Part shown: positions 52,015 to 61,367 of the stretch, one piece after another
Layout of the letters: every line of letters begins with the position of its first letter
How positions within the stretch are numbered: position 1 is the first letter of the stretch
Assembly: GCA_016720835.1 (NCBI GenBank)
Contig: JADKJW010000004.1
Coordinates: 124,001-188,000, forward strand
DNA from: Ignavibacteria bacterium
Lineage (GTDB): Bacteria; Bacteroidota; Ignavibacteria; SZUA-365
DNA: 64,000 bases
Reading direction: 5' to 3'
Translations under genes and position numbers: made by a program
Notes under the pieces: model-generated
Told to the model about the DNA's origin: nothing
The model's input: the letters and a program-made list of their open reading frames with translations, nothing else
Database searches by the model: none

Positions 52015-53433
52015 TTGTCTTTTGAAGCGACACATACCCTCCCGTTGACCGCTGAAGGCGTCTGGAAACGCTGCCTTGTTCAAATCAAGGAGAGCGTCAA
52101 GCCACTCTCCTATGCGACGTGGTTCGAACCATTAGTCGCCACGGCGATAGATGGGTCTCTTCTCACCGTCGAAGTGCCGAGCACGTATTTTTATGACTGG
52201 CTTGAAGAGCATTACTTCGAGGTCATCCAGTCTTCCTTGAGGGATGCGCTTGGACCCAACGCAAAACTGCAGTATGCGGTTCGGGTTCCGCGAGCGGCGG
52301 CTTCCATTCAAGCGCAGCAACAGACATTCGACTTCGAATCAACAGAAACCGAGGACGGCGTTGTCTTGCAAGAACAGGAAGGGTTGGATCCTGTTCTCTT
52401 TCCGCACAATTTGAACCAGAAGTTTTCCTTTGAAAACTTCATTCGCGGAGACGGAAACCAGTTTGCCCGCGCTGCGGCGATAAATGTGGCGAAAAATCCG
52501 GGTGAAACCGCATTTAATCCTCTCGTGCTGTACGGCGGGGTCGGTCTGGGAAAAACCCATCTCATCCAGGCAATAGGAAACGCCATCATAGAAAGCGGAA
52601 GCAGGAAGCGGGTGTATTATGTCTCGAGTGAAAAATTCACGATTGATTTTGTCGAGTCCATCGAGAAAAACCGAACCATCGATTTTTCAAACTTCTACAG
52701 AAGCATGGATGTGCTCATTGTAGACGACATCCAGTTTTTTTCCGGCAAAGAGCGAACGCAAGACACCTTCTTCCACACCTTCAACACCCTGCATCAACTC
52801 AAAAAACAGATTGTGCTTTCGTCTGACAGGCCGCCAAAGGAGTTGGTCGGTCTTGACGAAAGACTCATCTCCCGTTTTCAGTGTGGTCTCACCGTCGATA
52901 TCCAGCCTCCCGACCTTGAAACCCGCATCGCCATCCTCCGCAAAAAGGCCGAGGACGACAGAATAGACATCCCGCAGGACGTCATCGAATACATTTCCTC
53001 GAACGTGAAGTCAAACATCCGCGAGCTTGAAGGGTGCTACATCGGTCTCATCGCGCGTCACACGCTGGAACAACGTCCAATCAATCTTGCCCTCGCTGAA
53101 ATCGTCCTGAAAAACGTCATTTCTTCCGACAAGCGGGATCTTACCGTTGAACAGATACAAAAAATTGTGGCCGATCATTTCAAGATTCCAGAGAATTCGC
53201 TTCGCGCAAAAACAAGAAAACAGGAGATCGTTCTGCCGCGACAGGTTGCGATGTATCTTTCCAAAACGTTTACTCGCGCATCTCTGAAAACCATCGGCCT
53301 TCATTTTGGTGGACGCGACCATAGCACGATCATCCACGCCTGCAAGTCGATCGAACGCCAACTACGTGAAGATGAAGGGCTGCGTTCACACGTCGATCAG
53401 CTCCAGAAACACATATCTTTTGTCTCCGGATGA
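52015..53433 (+). CDS. dnaA: Chromosomal replication initiator DnaA
   Basis: The protein has 472 aa and starts at TTG (52015), supported by GAGGA seven bases upstream. Domain I (WKRCLVQIKESVKPLSYATW) and a Gln-rich linker (about 98-125) precede the AAA+ domain: Walker A GGVGLGKT at 174-181, Walker B LIVDDI at 234-239 and sensor LSSDRPPKEL. Domain IV ends with the DNA-binding GGRDHSTIIHACKSIE near residue 435. It opens oriC and controls its own expression. It is flanked on both sides by DnaA boxes. rpmH is not adjacent and lies about 38 kb away. Confidence 0.98.
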   Translation: MSFEATHTLPLTAEGVWKRCLVQIKESVKPLSYATWFEPLVATAIDGSLLTVEVPSTYFYDWLEEHYFEVIQSSLRDALGPNAKLQYAVRVPRAAASIQAQQQTFDFESTETEDGVVLQEQEGLDPVLFPHNLNQKFSFENFIRGDGNQFARAAAINVAKNPGETAFNPLVLYGGVGLGKTHLIQAIGNAIIESGSRKRVYYVSSEKFTIDFVESIEKNRTIDFSNFYRSMDVLIVDDIQFFSGKERTQDTFFHTFNTLHQLKKQIVLSSDRPPKELVGLDERLISRFQCGLTVDIQPPDLETRIAILRKKAEDDRIDIPQDVIEYISSNVKSNIRELEGCYIGLIARHTLEQRPINLALAEIVLKNVISSDKRDLTVEQIQKIVADHFKIPENSLRAKTRKQEIVLPRQVAMYLSKTFTRASLKTIGLHFGGRDHSTIIHACKSIERQLREDEGLRSHVDQLQKHISFVSG

Positions 53434-53718
53434 CACTATTCCGTTGTGAATATCCCTGTGCATAACATCAACGCGGGCGGACCAATCATGTGGATTATCC
53501 GCCCGCATCCCTATTCGGCATTCATGCGTCGTTCTGCATTGATGTTTTTCACATGTTATACACAACAACCCGGGTGCAGCTTTTCTTTACCTTCGCCTCC
53601 CTTCTCACTGTGTTTTCAATCCGTTTCCTTGTTCTCTCATACGTTATCAACATATCCACAACCGTAATTACATGATGTATTCTTTTTTATTCAAGATAAA
53701 GGAATAATAAGAAAAACA
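53434..53718. other. Downstream part of probable oriC
   Basis: This 285-base region after dnaA has exact TTATnCACA boxes at 53457-53465 (minus, TTATGCACA) and 53556-53564 (plus, TTATACACA), with near matches at 53489-53497, 53644-53652 and 53652-53660. A very AT-rich stretch at 53660-53715 with triplets like GAT/AAA/ATA/ATA next to the last boxes could be the unwinding element with DnaA-trio-like repeats. Two-sided boxes around dnaA fit a bipartite origin. Confidence 0.65.
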
Positions 53719-56196
53719 ATGGTGTGGAAAACACGCGCATCTCAGACGGATTCTCACATTCATCTTGCAGTCACTCCGGAGCTCGTTCGCTTCGCGTGTA
53801 TCGTGGCGATGGGAAGCTACGGGAGGAGAGAAATGTCCCCGTTTTCCGATGCCGACATTCTTGTTCTCGTTCCTACAGAGAGCCTGAAAGACGATGGGAG
53901 TATTCACGATCTCCTCCGCGGTTTACACGACGCACACGAGAGAACGAGCATCGTTGTACGCAGTGTCCCCGAATGCATCGCGATGATAGGCATTGATACT
54001 CGCTCATGGTTTTCGCTTCTCGAAGCTCGCCCCGTTTGCGGCGACATTCACCTTTTTTCAAATCTGGTAGGCGCATTGCGCATGCAGGTTGTGCGCGATG
54101 GAGCGGGTTTTTTCCAAGAATGTCTCGTCGACCATTTTGCACGCAGAAGAGAGAAATACGGCGATTCTTCCCGATTACTGGAACCCAACATCAAAAACAG
54201 CGGCGGAGGATTACGGGACATACACGCCATATATTATTCCGCGCTTCTCTCGCGTCTCGCGCACGGGTCCATCCTTCCGCAGGATAATCCTCCCGATTTT
54301 CCCACCTCGCTCGCGTACACGAATATTTCCGGGGACAGAAAGGAACAGGTCATAGAGGCCTGGAGATTTCTTCTTGAAGTTCGCGAACACATGCATGAGG
54401 AGGTAGGGCATCTGCACGACATGCTCGAGTATGATTTACAACACGCGGTTGCTGAACGACTTGGATTCGGCTCACGCAACGAACGGAACACGGTTGAATC
54501 ATTCATGTTCGCGTACTACAAACACACGCGCGCGCTGCGCGGAACATCTGAGATACTGTTTTCGAAAAGCGATTCTCTCGAACAAGAAGGCGTGAATCTT
54601 GACGCGACGTTCTACAGTGCCGGCAGATCGCTTCATCTCCGCGATATGCGACATCGGCTTGAAGGAGATGACTTCATGTGGGCGTGGTTGCATTCCTGTC
54701 AACGCGGCCTGGTGTTCGGTAGAGACGTTCTCGAGACCGTCGACGCGTTTGTCAACGGGGAACACCGGCACTTTTCAACAGGGGCGCTCACGCTCTTTGA
54801 CCGCATCATGCGTTCCACTTCGCGTGTCGGAACCACCTTGCGACACATGAACGATCACGGTGTCCTCGGGGTGCTTCTGCCCGAGTTCGGAGACCTGGCT
54901 CATTTTTTTCAACACAACATTTACCACTACTACACGGCTGACGAACACACGCTGATCGCCTTGGAACGGTGCGAGGCCCTCACCAACACGCTCTCATTCC
55001 CCGGGAACCTCTACTCCCTCTGTTCCGACAAAAGCGTTTTAAATTATTCCATCCTCTTGCACGACATCGCCAAACCGATAGACGTTCAGCAGCACGATCG
55101 TATCGGTGAACACATTGCAACGAGAGTGCTTGAACGAATTGGACGTCAGGATATTGCCGGCGATGTCGCGTTCGCCGTTCGCCACCATCTCCTGACAGAG
55201 AAGACGGCATTCAGAAGGGATATCCGTGATCAGGCAACGATACAGTCCTATGCAAGAACCGTCGGATCCGTGGAAAGACTTGCCCTCCTTCATCTTCTGG
55301 CGTATGCCGACCTCTCCGCGCTGAATCCCGCCGTGTGGACAGATTGGAAGGGCGCCATTCTGCAGGAGTTGTACGAGGCCACGCGCGCGGCGCTCCTGGG
55401 TGAGGATGGCGTCGAGGGCAAGAACTTCTACGCGTCCCGACCGGGATCACCGCAACGCGACTCAGCGCCCAGCCCCGCGGTGGATATCGAAGTGAGTATT
55501 GAAGGCGACAAACCCTTGAGTGTGGAGGTGCAGGAGGCGACCGACGCCGTAGAAGCCGGGGAAACATACCGGTGCATCTTCCAGAGAGATGCGTCTCACA
55601 CAACGGTGACGGTTATTTCGCGCGACGCTCCGTATCTGCTGTCGCGACTGGCTGCGGTCTTTCTTTCCAGTGACGCCGCCGTTGTCGACGCGTCTGCTGG
55701 GACGACGCCGGATGGCGTCGCGATCGACGTGTTCCGCCTCGTCGATATTGTTTCGGGCGGACCGTTGGACGACAACGCGGAGCGGAGAGTGATCTCCATG
55801 CTTGACGCTGTGATCGTGAAGCTTGCAGATACAGAGGAGCTTTTCAAACGACACAGGGACAAGTGGAAAAGAAAGATTCGGAAGGCCATCAACCCACTCA
55901 CGAGGATTGACGTCGTGTATCATCTGCACCGCAGCGAAAACGGACGGCTGCTCACCATCATAGACGTGTACGCTCCGGACACGCTGGGCTTGCTGTACAG
56001 GTTGACGCAGCAAATCTCTTTGTTTCGGCTCAGCATCCTTACGGCAAAAATCGCCTCGCGAGTTGATGGAGTCGTTGATTCGTTTTACGTTGTAGATATG
56101 AACGGGGAAGCGCTCGCGAGCCCATCGCTTCAAGAAGAGCTGCGCGCGGCTCTTCTCCACCAGATTCACGTCCTGACGGCGACGCCCGGACTGTGA
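53719..56196 (+). CDS. glnD: PII uridylyltransferase/uridylyl-removing enzyme (GlnD-like)
   Basis: The protein has 825 aa. The nucleotidyltransferase site GSYGRREMSPFSDADIL at 32-48 keeps GS and two Asp residues, followed by GGGLRDIHAI. An HD domain (ILLHDIAKPIDVQQHD...) and two C-terminal ACT domains (VTVISRDAPYLLSRLA and DVYAPDTLGLLYRLTQ) complete the GlnD order. It is expected to uridylylate or deuridylylate PII according to glutamine. Only 31 residues precede the catalytic Gly-Ser, far fewer than in E. coli, and the HD loop lacks the usual GRGGDH segment. No glnB or amtB is nearby. It lies directly after oriC. Confidence 0.9.
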   Translation: MVWKTRASQTDSHIHLAVTPELVRFACIVAMGSYGRREMSPFSDADILVLVPTESLKDDGSIHDLLRGLHDAHERTSIVVRSVPECIAMIGIDTRSWFSLLEARPVCGDIHLFSNLVGALRMQVVRDGAGFFQECLVDHFARRREKYGDSSRLLEPNIKNSGGGLRDIHAIYYSALLSRLAHGSILPQDNPPDFPTSLAYTNISGDRKEQVIEAWRFLLEVREHMHEEVGHLHDMLEYDLQHAVAERLGFGSRNERNTVESFMFAYYKHTRALRGTSEILFSKSDSLEQEGVNLDATFYSAGRSLHLRDMRHRLEGDDFMWAWLHSCQRGLVFGRDVLETVDAFVNGEHRHFSTGALTLFDRIMRSTSRVGTTLRHMNDHGVLGVLLPEFGDLAHFFQHNIYHYYTADEHTLIALERCEALTNTLSFPGNLYSLCSDKSVLNYSILLHDIAKPIDVQQHDRIGEHIATRVLERIGRQDIAGDVAFAVRHHLLTEKTAFRRDIRDQATIQSYARTVGSVERLALLHLLAYADLSALNPAVWTDWKGAILQELYEATRAALLGEDGVEGKNFYASRPGSPQRDSAPSPAVDIEVSIEGDKPLSVEVQEATDAVEAGETYRCIFQRDASHTTVTVISRDAPYLLSRLAAVFLSSDAAVVDASAGTTPDGVAIDVFRLVDIVSGGPLDDNAERRVISMLDAVIVKLADTEELFKRHRDKWKRKIRKAINPLTRIDVVYHLHRSENGRLLTIIDVYAPDTLGLLYRLTQQISLFRLSILTAKIASRVDGVVDSFYVVDMNGEALASPSLQEELRAALLHQIHVLTATPGL

Positions 56197-56206
56197 GCCC
56201 GGCAAC

Positions 56207-57016
56207 ATGGTCCCACGGAAACAAAAAAGCATAGGCGTATTCGACTCTGGTATCGGCGGACTGACCGTCGTCCGCGCGTTGATGTCCCGCCTTCCATACG
56301 AAAACATTACCTACTTCGGAGATACTGCGCGCGTCCCGTACGGAAACAAATCCGCGGAGGTCGTTCGCCAGTACTCGATGGAGGACACGCAGTTCCTCAT
56401 TGGCCAGCACGTCAAGATGATCGTTGTGGCGTGCAACACGGCATCGGCCGTCGCTCTTGATGCGCTTCGGACGCAGTTCGATATCCCCATCATCGGCGTG
56501 ATCGCGCCCGGAGCAGCCCGCGCCGTGCGTGTCACCAGGCACGGCCGCATCGGAGTGATAGGAACACTGGCAACGGTTGCGAGCAAATCGTACCCATCCG
56601 AAATTCTTGCGAGAAACAAGAACCTCACGGTCGTCTCGAAAGCTTGTCCGCTGTTTGTGCCGCTGGCGGAGGAGGGGTGGAGCGAGCATCGGATCGCGCA
56701 GATGGTTGCGGAGGAATACCTTGTTTCGCTACGGAAGGAGCGCATCGACACCCTCATCCTGGGCTGTACGCACTATCCCATTCTTCGGGGAGTCATTCAA
56801 CGAGTGCTCGGTGCCGACGTGCAGCTTGTTGATTCCGGTGAAGCAGCATCCGAGGAGGTAGCCGCTCTGCTTGCAGAAAAGGAGATGCTCAATCCATCCA
56901 CGGTGCTGCCGAACCATTCGTTTTTTGTCTCCGACGTTCCCCAACGGTTCAGAGAGCTCGGTGAAATTTTTCTTGGGACAACGCAGATGCGTGTCACCAA
57001 GGTTCATATTCCCTGA
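56207..57016 (+). CDS. murI: Glutamate racemase
   Basis: The protein has 269 aa. It makes D-glutamate for peptidoglycan. The N-terminus IGVFDSGIGGLTVVRAL, DTARVPYGNKS, the catalytic Cys76 in VVACNTAS and Cys187 in LILGCTHYPIL are all present. It starts 11 bases after glnD and is probably co-transcribed. The length matches the family. Confidence 0.98.
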   Translation: MVPRKQKSIGVFDSGIGGLTVVRALMSRLPYENITYFGDTARVPYGNKSAEVVRQYSMEDTQFLIGQHVKMIVVACNTASAVALDALRTQFDIPIIGVIAPGAARAVRVTRHGRIGVIGTLATVASKSYPSEILARNKNLTVVSKACPLFVPLAEEGWSEHRIAQMVAEEYLVSLRKERIDTLILGCTHYPILRGVIQRVLGADVQLVDSGEAASEEVAALLAEKEMLNPSTVLPNHSFFVSDVPQRFRELGEIFLGTTQMRVTKVHIP

Positions 57017-57077
57017 CCGCTGACACGACGGGGCACCGCGTTTCCGCATTTTTCCACCCAACACGTTACACGCACCT

Positions 57078-59078
57078 ATGACACACAACCACACGCCACT
57101 GTTCTCCGCATTTGCGACCCCGGCACCAGAAGAATGGTGGGCAAACGTACGTGCGGAGCTGGAGAGCGATGACCCACTGTCGCGCCTTTCCTGGAATACG
57201 CTCGAAGGGATTTCCGTCACGCCGATATTCATGATCGACGACGTTCCGAGGAAAAACCACCTGACCGCGTATCCCGGTCAAGCTCCATATGCACGCGGGA
57301 CCACGCCGCTCGGATATCTTGCGAGTCCGTGGAGAATCCGCCATCGACTCGTTTGCGGAGACGGGAACGCCGAGAGTGAGATTTTCCGCGCGGCAGAAAG
57401 CGGAAGGAGTGAACTGGAGATATTTCCCGGATCATCAGAACACACCGTACCGATCCTTCGCGATGTGCTCGCACGGGCGCTCGATGCGGACGTCCCGGTC
57501 ATCCTGAACGCGGGCGCCCAGACCCCCGCCTTTTACAGCGCCGCGGTGTCGCTCGCCGAGCAATCCGGCGGAACATTTTCCGGAGGTACGCGCTACGATC
57601 CGCTTTCCGTGTTCGCCGGACACGGGACTATCCCCGGTGGAATCGACACCGCGCTCCGTCTCGCGGCAGATTGTGTGCGCTTCGCCGCAGAGACGCCTTC
57701 GCGCGCTCGTATCATCGAGGCGGGAGGACATGTTTTCCACGACGCCGGCGCCACCAGCACACAGGAACTCGCGTATACGCTCGCTTCCGGAATCGAATAC
57801 GTGCGCGCCCTGACGAGCCACGGTCTTTCCGTGGACCAGGCGTGCGCATCGATCGAATTCTCGTTTTCCGTGGGCACCAACTTCGCTTTCGAAGTTGCAA
57901 AGCTCCGGGCGGCGAGGATGCTCTGGGCGAAGATCGTTCATCACTTCCTGCCAACCGATCCGGGGTCGAAGAAGATGCGCATGCATGCGCGAACTTCCCG
58001 ATGGTCGCAGACGGTGTACGATCCGCACGTCAACATCCTTCGCGGGACAATTGAAACCCTGGCGGCGGTGGTCGGCGGTGCGGACTCGATCTCTACGCTC
58101 CCGTTCGATGACGTGCTTGATACAGCATCGGAATTGTCGCTCAGGCTCGCGCGAAACACCAGTTTACTGTTGTCCGAAGAAGCGGGCCTTGCGCATGTGG
58201 TCGATCCCGCGGGAGGATCGATGTATTTCGACGCGCTCACCGACGACGTTGGCAACGCTGCCTGGACGCTTCTGCAGGATGTGGAAGCGCGCGGCGGATT
58301 CCTGCGCTCGCTCGTCACCGGCGATTTGCACACCGCGATTCGGAGCGCAGCAGGATCGCGCGATGAAATGATCGCGGTGAGGAAGGAAGTGTTTGTCGGG
58401 ACAAACCAGTATCCAAACCTCGGCGAACGTCCATCCCCGCGTGAGCGCGGTGCGAGTCCGAACGCGTCACCACAGTCCGAGCTTGCCGTTCCCGTGCAGG
58501 AGGAAGGGGTGAATTCCGTGAGGGTCATGGCGAAGGCGTTTTCCGAAGGTGCAGCGCTTCTTGACGTCCTTATTCCGGATGCAGGGACAGACAGCATCGT
58601 TGCACCGTTGCAAGCCTATCGCGGGGCGGAAGTTTTTGAGCGCCTTCGCGCCGCGGTAGATCGTCAGGCACGCAGACCGAAGGCGATCCTTGCGACACTC
58701 GGTCCGGCTGCGTGGCGTCGCGCGCGCGCGACCTTTGCATCCGGCTTCCTTGGCGTGGCGGGCTTCGACATCGTGGACCATCCAGGATACGAGAACATCG
58801 ACGCCGCCGTTGCGGCCGCGTTGAACGAGGACGCCGACATTGTCGTGGCGTGCAGCGACGACGAGAGCTCCCCACTCATCGCGGCAGAACTCGTTTCGAA
58901 ACTCCGCGCGCAGAAGAAGGACATACTGGTTCTTGTTGCTGGGTATCCGAAAAATGCTGTGGACGCGCTGAAGGCTGCGGGAGTGGACGACTTCATTCAT
59001 CTCCGCGCAAACACGCGCACAGTTCTCGAGACACTGCTCACGAGACTTGGAATCGAAACGAGCGAGGTGGCACCATGA
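57078..59078 (+). CDS. mutA: Methylmalonyl-CoA mutase small (non-catalytic) subunit
   Basis: The protein has 666 aa. The TIM-barrel part shows family motifs such as TQELAYTLASGIEYVRAL, GTNFAFEVAKLRAARMLWAK and VVDPAGGSMYFD. The C-terminal B12-like domain lacks the cobalamin His: where the catalytic subunit has DGHDRG, this protein reads TLGPAAWRRARA. It forms a heterodimer with MutB for succinyl-CoA/methylmalonyl-CoA interconversion, used in propionate metabolism. Its TGA overlaps the MutB ATG (ATGA). It is the typical bacterial mutAB order. Confidence 0.97.
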   Translation: MTHNHTPLFSAFATPAPEEWWANVRAELESDDPLSRLSWNTLEGISVTPIFMIDDVPRKNHLTAYPGQAPYARGTTPLGYLASPWRIRHRLVCGDGNAESEIFRAAESGRSELEIFPGSSEHTVPILRDVLARALDADVPVILNAGAQTPAFYSAAVSLAEQSGGTFSGGTRYDPLSVFAGHGTIPGGIDTALRLAADCVRFAAETPSRARIIEAGGHVFHDAGATSTQELAYTLASGIEYVRALTSHGLSVDQACASIEFSFSVGTNFAFEVAKLRAARMLWAKIVHHFLPTDPGSKKMRMHARTSRWSQTVYDPHVNILRGTIETLAAVVGGADSISTLPFDDVLDTASELSLRLARNTSLLLSEEAGLAHVVDPAGGSMYFDALTDDVGNAAWTLLQDVEARGGFLRSLVTGDLHTAIRSAAGSRDEMIAVRKEVFVGTNQYPNLGERPSPRERGASPNASPQSELAVPVQEEGVNSVRVMAKAFSEGAALLDVLIPDAGTDSIVAPLQAYRGAEVFERLRAAVDRQARRPKAILATLGPAAWRRARATFASGFLGVAGFDIVDHPGYENIDAAVAAALNEDADIVVACSDDESSPLIAAELVSKLRAQKKDILVLVAGYPKNAVDALKAAGVDDFIHLRANTRTVLETLLTRLGIETSEVAP

Positions 59079-61261
59079 ATCCCGACTTCACCACAATACC
59101 ATACGATTTTTCGGAGTTCGACTCCGAAGAGCGGTCAACATGGAAAGACGCCGCGGACACAGCCGTCCGCGACGGGGCCATCCCAGCGATCGAAACCCCG
59201 GACCGGATCCTTTGGGCGACACCGGAGCATATAGACGTCCGACCGGTCTACGGTCCCGACGATACCGCGGGCATGGAACATCTCGGTTTCCTCTCCGGAA
59301 TCCCGCCGTTTCTTCGCGGCCCTTACTCCACGATGTATGTCGTGCGTCCGTGGACGATCCGTCAGTACGCGGGTTTTTCGACCGCGGAGGCATCGAATGC
59401 ATTCTACCGCCGCAACCTCGCGGCCGGACAAAAAGGGCTTTCCATCGCCTTTGATCTCGCGACGCACCGCGGCTACGATTCGGACAACCCCCGCGTGCTC
59501 GGCGACGTCGGCAAGGCCGGTGTGGCGATCGACTCGATCCTCGACATGGAGATTCTCTTCGATCAGATCCCGCTCGACAAGATGTCGGTGTCCATGACGA
59601 TGAACGGAGCGGTACTCCCGGTGATGGCGCTGTACATCGTCGCAGCGGAGGAGCAGGGCGTGTCACTGGAGAAGCTGAGCGGCACGATCCAGAACGACAT
59701 CCTGAAGGAATTCATGGTGCGGAACACCTACATCTATCCACCCGCGCCATCGATGCGCATTGTGTCCGATATCATCGCCTTCACCGCGAAACGCATGCCG
59801 AAGTTCAACTCCATTTCGATTTCCGGGTACCACATGCAGGAAGCGGGGGCGACTGCAGACATCGAGACGGCCTACACACTCGCTGACGGATTGGAATATG
59901 TGCGCGCCGGATTACGGGCGGGACTGACCATTGATCAGTTCGCTCCGCGACTCTCGTTCTTCTGGGGCGTCGGCATGAACTTTTTCATGGAGATCGCAAA
60001 GCTGCGCGCCGCACGCATGTTGTGGGCAAAGATGATCCACGGTTTCGCACCAAGGAATCCGAAATCCATGTCCCTTCGCACGCACTGCCAGACTTCGGGA
60101 TGGAGTTTGACGGAGCAGGATCCGTTCAACAACGTGGTCCGGACGTGCGTCGAAGCGATGGCCGCGGTGTTCGGCGGGACGCAGTCGCTGCACACGAACG
60201 CCCTCGACGAAGCGATCGCGCTTCCAACGGATTTTTCCGCACGCATCGCGCGCAACACCCAACTCTTCCTGCAGGAGGAGACCAACATTTGCCGTGTCGT
60301 GGATCCTTGGGCCGGATCGCACTACGTTGAGAGTCTGACGCACGAACTCGCGCAGCGCTCGTGGCGGTTGATCGAGGAAGTGGAGGAGCTCGGAGGGATG
60401 ACCAAGGCGATAGAATCGGGGTTACCGAAGATGCGGATCGAAGAGGCGGCCGCGCGCAAGCAGGCACGCATCGATTCGGGAAAGGACGTCATCGTCGGCG
60501 TGAACAAGTACCGTCTCGACAAGGAAGATCCGATTTCGATTCTGGAGGTCGACAACTCCGCCGTGCGCGATTCGCAGATTGCCCGTCTCGCAAAACTGCG
60601 CGCAGAGCGGAATGCGGAGGATGTGCGTTCGGCGCTGGAGGCTGTCACCGCGGCGGCGGCGGGAAGCGTGAACCTGTTGGAGGCCTGCGTGGATGCCGCG
60701 CGCAAACGAGCGTCGCTGGGGGAAATTTCGTCGGCGATGGAATCCGTTTTCGGCCGGCACCGCGCGGAAATCCGATCGGTATCGGGTGTGTATTCAAGCG
60801 AGGCGGGAGACGATCCCGACTTTCAGAAGGCGCGATCGATGACGGACGCTTTCGCGAAACGGGAAGGCCGCCGGCCACGCATCATGATCGCGAAGCTTGG
60901 CCAGGATGGACACGACCGTGGCGCGAAAGTCATTTCGACGGCATTCGCCGACCTTGGTTTCGATGTCGACATCGGTCCGCTGTTCCAGACGCCTGACGAA
61001 GCAGCGCGTCAGGCATCCGAAAACGACGTGCATATCGTCGGCGTCTCGAGCCTTGCCGCGGGTCACAAGACGCTGGTGCCCGCTCTTGTCGCGGCGCTCG
61101 CATCGCTGGGCCGCGAGGATATCCTTGTCGTTGTCGGAGGCGTGATTCCGGTGCAGGATTACGAACAGCTCTATGCATCAGGCGCGACGGCCATTTTCGG
61201 ACCCGGCACCGTCATCTCCAAAGCCGCACAGAGCATTATGGAGGTGCTTCTCGCGGAGTAA
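59075..61261 (+). CDS. mutB: Methylmalonyl-CoA mutase large (catalytic) subunit
   Basis: The protein has 728 aa. The TIM barrel has RGPYSTMYVVRPWTIRQYAG, FDLATHRGYDSDNPRV and TSGWSLTEQDPFNNVVRTC. The B12-binding domain has the DxHxxG signature (D611, H613, G616) in LGQDGHDRGAKV, followed by VSSLAAGHKTL and VGGVIP. It uses adenosylcobalamin to isomerise (R)-methylmalonyl-CoA and succinyl-CoA. The start overlaps mutA; an in-frame open stretch upstream is mutA in another frame. No meaB chaperone or epimerase gene is adjacent; galT follows. Confidence 0.98.
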   Translation: MNPDFTTIPYDFSEFDSEERSTWKDAADTAVRDGAIPAIETPDRILWATPEHIDVRPVYGPDDTAGMEHLGFLSGIPPFLRGPYSTMYVVRPWTIRQYAGFSTAEASNAFYRRNLAAGQKGLSIAFDLATHRGYDSDNPRVLGDVGKAGVAIDSILDMEILFDQIPLDKMSVSMTMNGAVLPVMALYIVAAEEQGVSLEKLSGTIQNDILKEFMVRNTYIYPPAPSMRIVSDIIAFTAKRMPKFNSISISGYHMQEAGATADIETAYTLADGLEYVRAGLRAGLTIDQFAPRLSFFWGVGMNFFMEIAKLRAARMLWAKMIHGFAPRNPKSMSLRTHCQTSGWSLTEQDPFNNVVRTCVEAMAAVFGGTQSLHTNALDEAIALPTDFSARIARNTQLFLQEETNICRVVDPWAGSHYVESLTHELAQRSWRLIEEVEELGGMTKAIESGLPKMRIEEAAARKQARIDSGKDVIVGVNKYRLDKEDPISILEVDNSAVRDSQIARLAKLRAERNAEDVRSALEAVTAAAAGSVNLLEACVDAARKRASLGEISSAMESVFGRHRAEIRSVSGVYSSEAGDDPDFQKARSMTDAFAKREGRRPRIMIAKLGQDGHDRGAKVISTAFADLGFDVDIGPLFQTPDEAARQASENDVHIVGVSSLAAGHKTLVPALVAALASLGREDILVVVGGVIPVQDYEQLYASGATAIFGPGTVISKAAQSIMEVLLAE

Positions 61262-61283
61262 GACATCGATTCCCTGAACGCGC

Positions 61284-61334
61284 GTCTCTGTCCTCACGGG
61301 AGCGGACGCATCTCCGTTCCCGTGCGACAGAGAC
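61284..61334. other. Long imperfect hairpin between mutB and galT
   Basis: GTCTCTGT pairs with ACAGAGAC, then after a small bulge CACGGGAGCGGA pairs with TCCGTTCCCGTG (one G-U), giving about 20 pairs with a small loop. No T-run follows, so it is not a classic terminator. It ends 22 bases before the galT ribosome-binding site and could be a processing site, a stability element or a weak attenuator. Confidence 0.6.
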
Positions 61335-61367
61335 ACCGGATCTCTGCAGCAACAGGTGGAGGAACAC

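Noticed and set aside
58712..59074. Upstream extension of the mutB frame
   Set aside because: It overlaps mutA in another frame; MutB begins MNPDFTTIPYDFSEF at 59075 as in the family.
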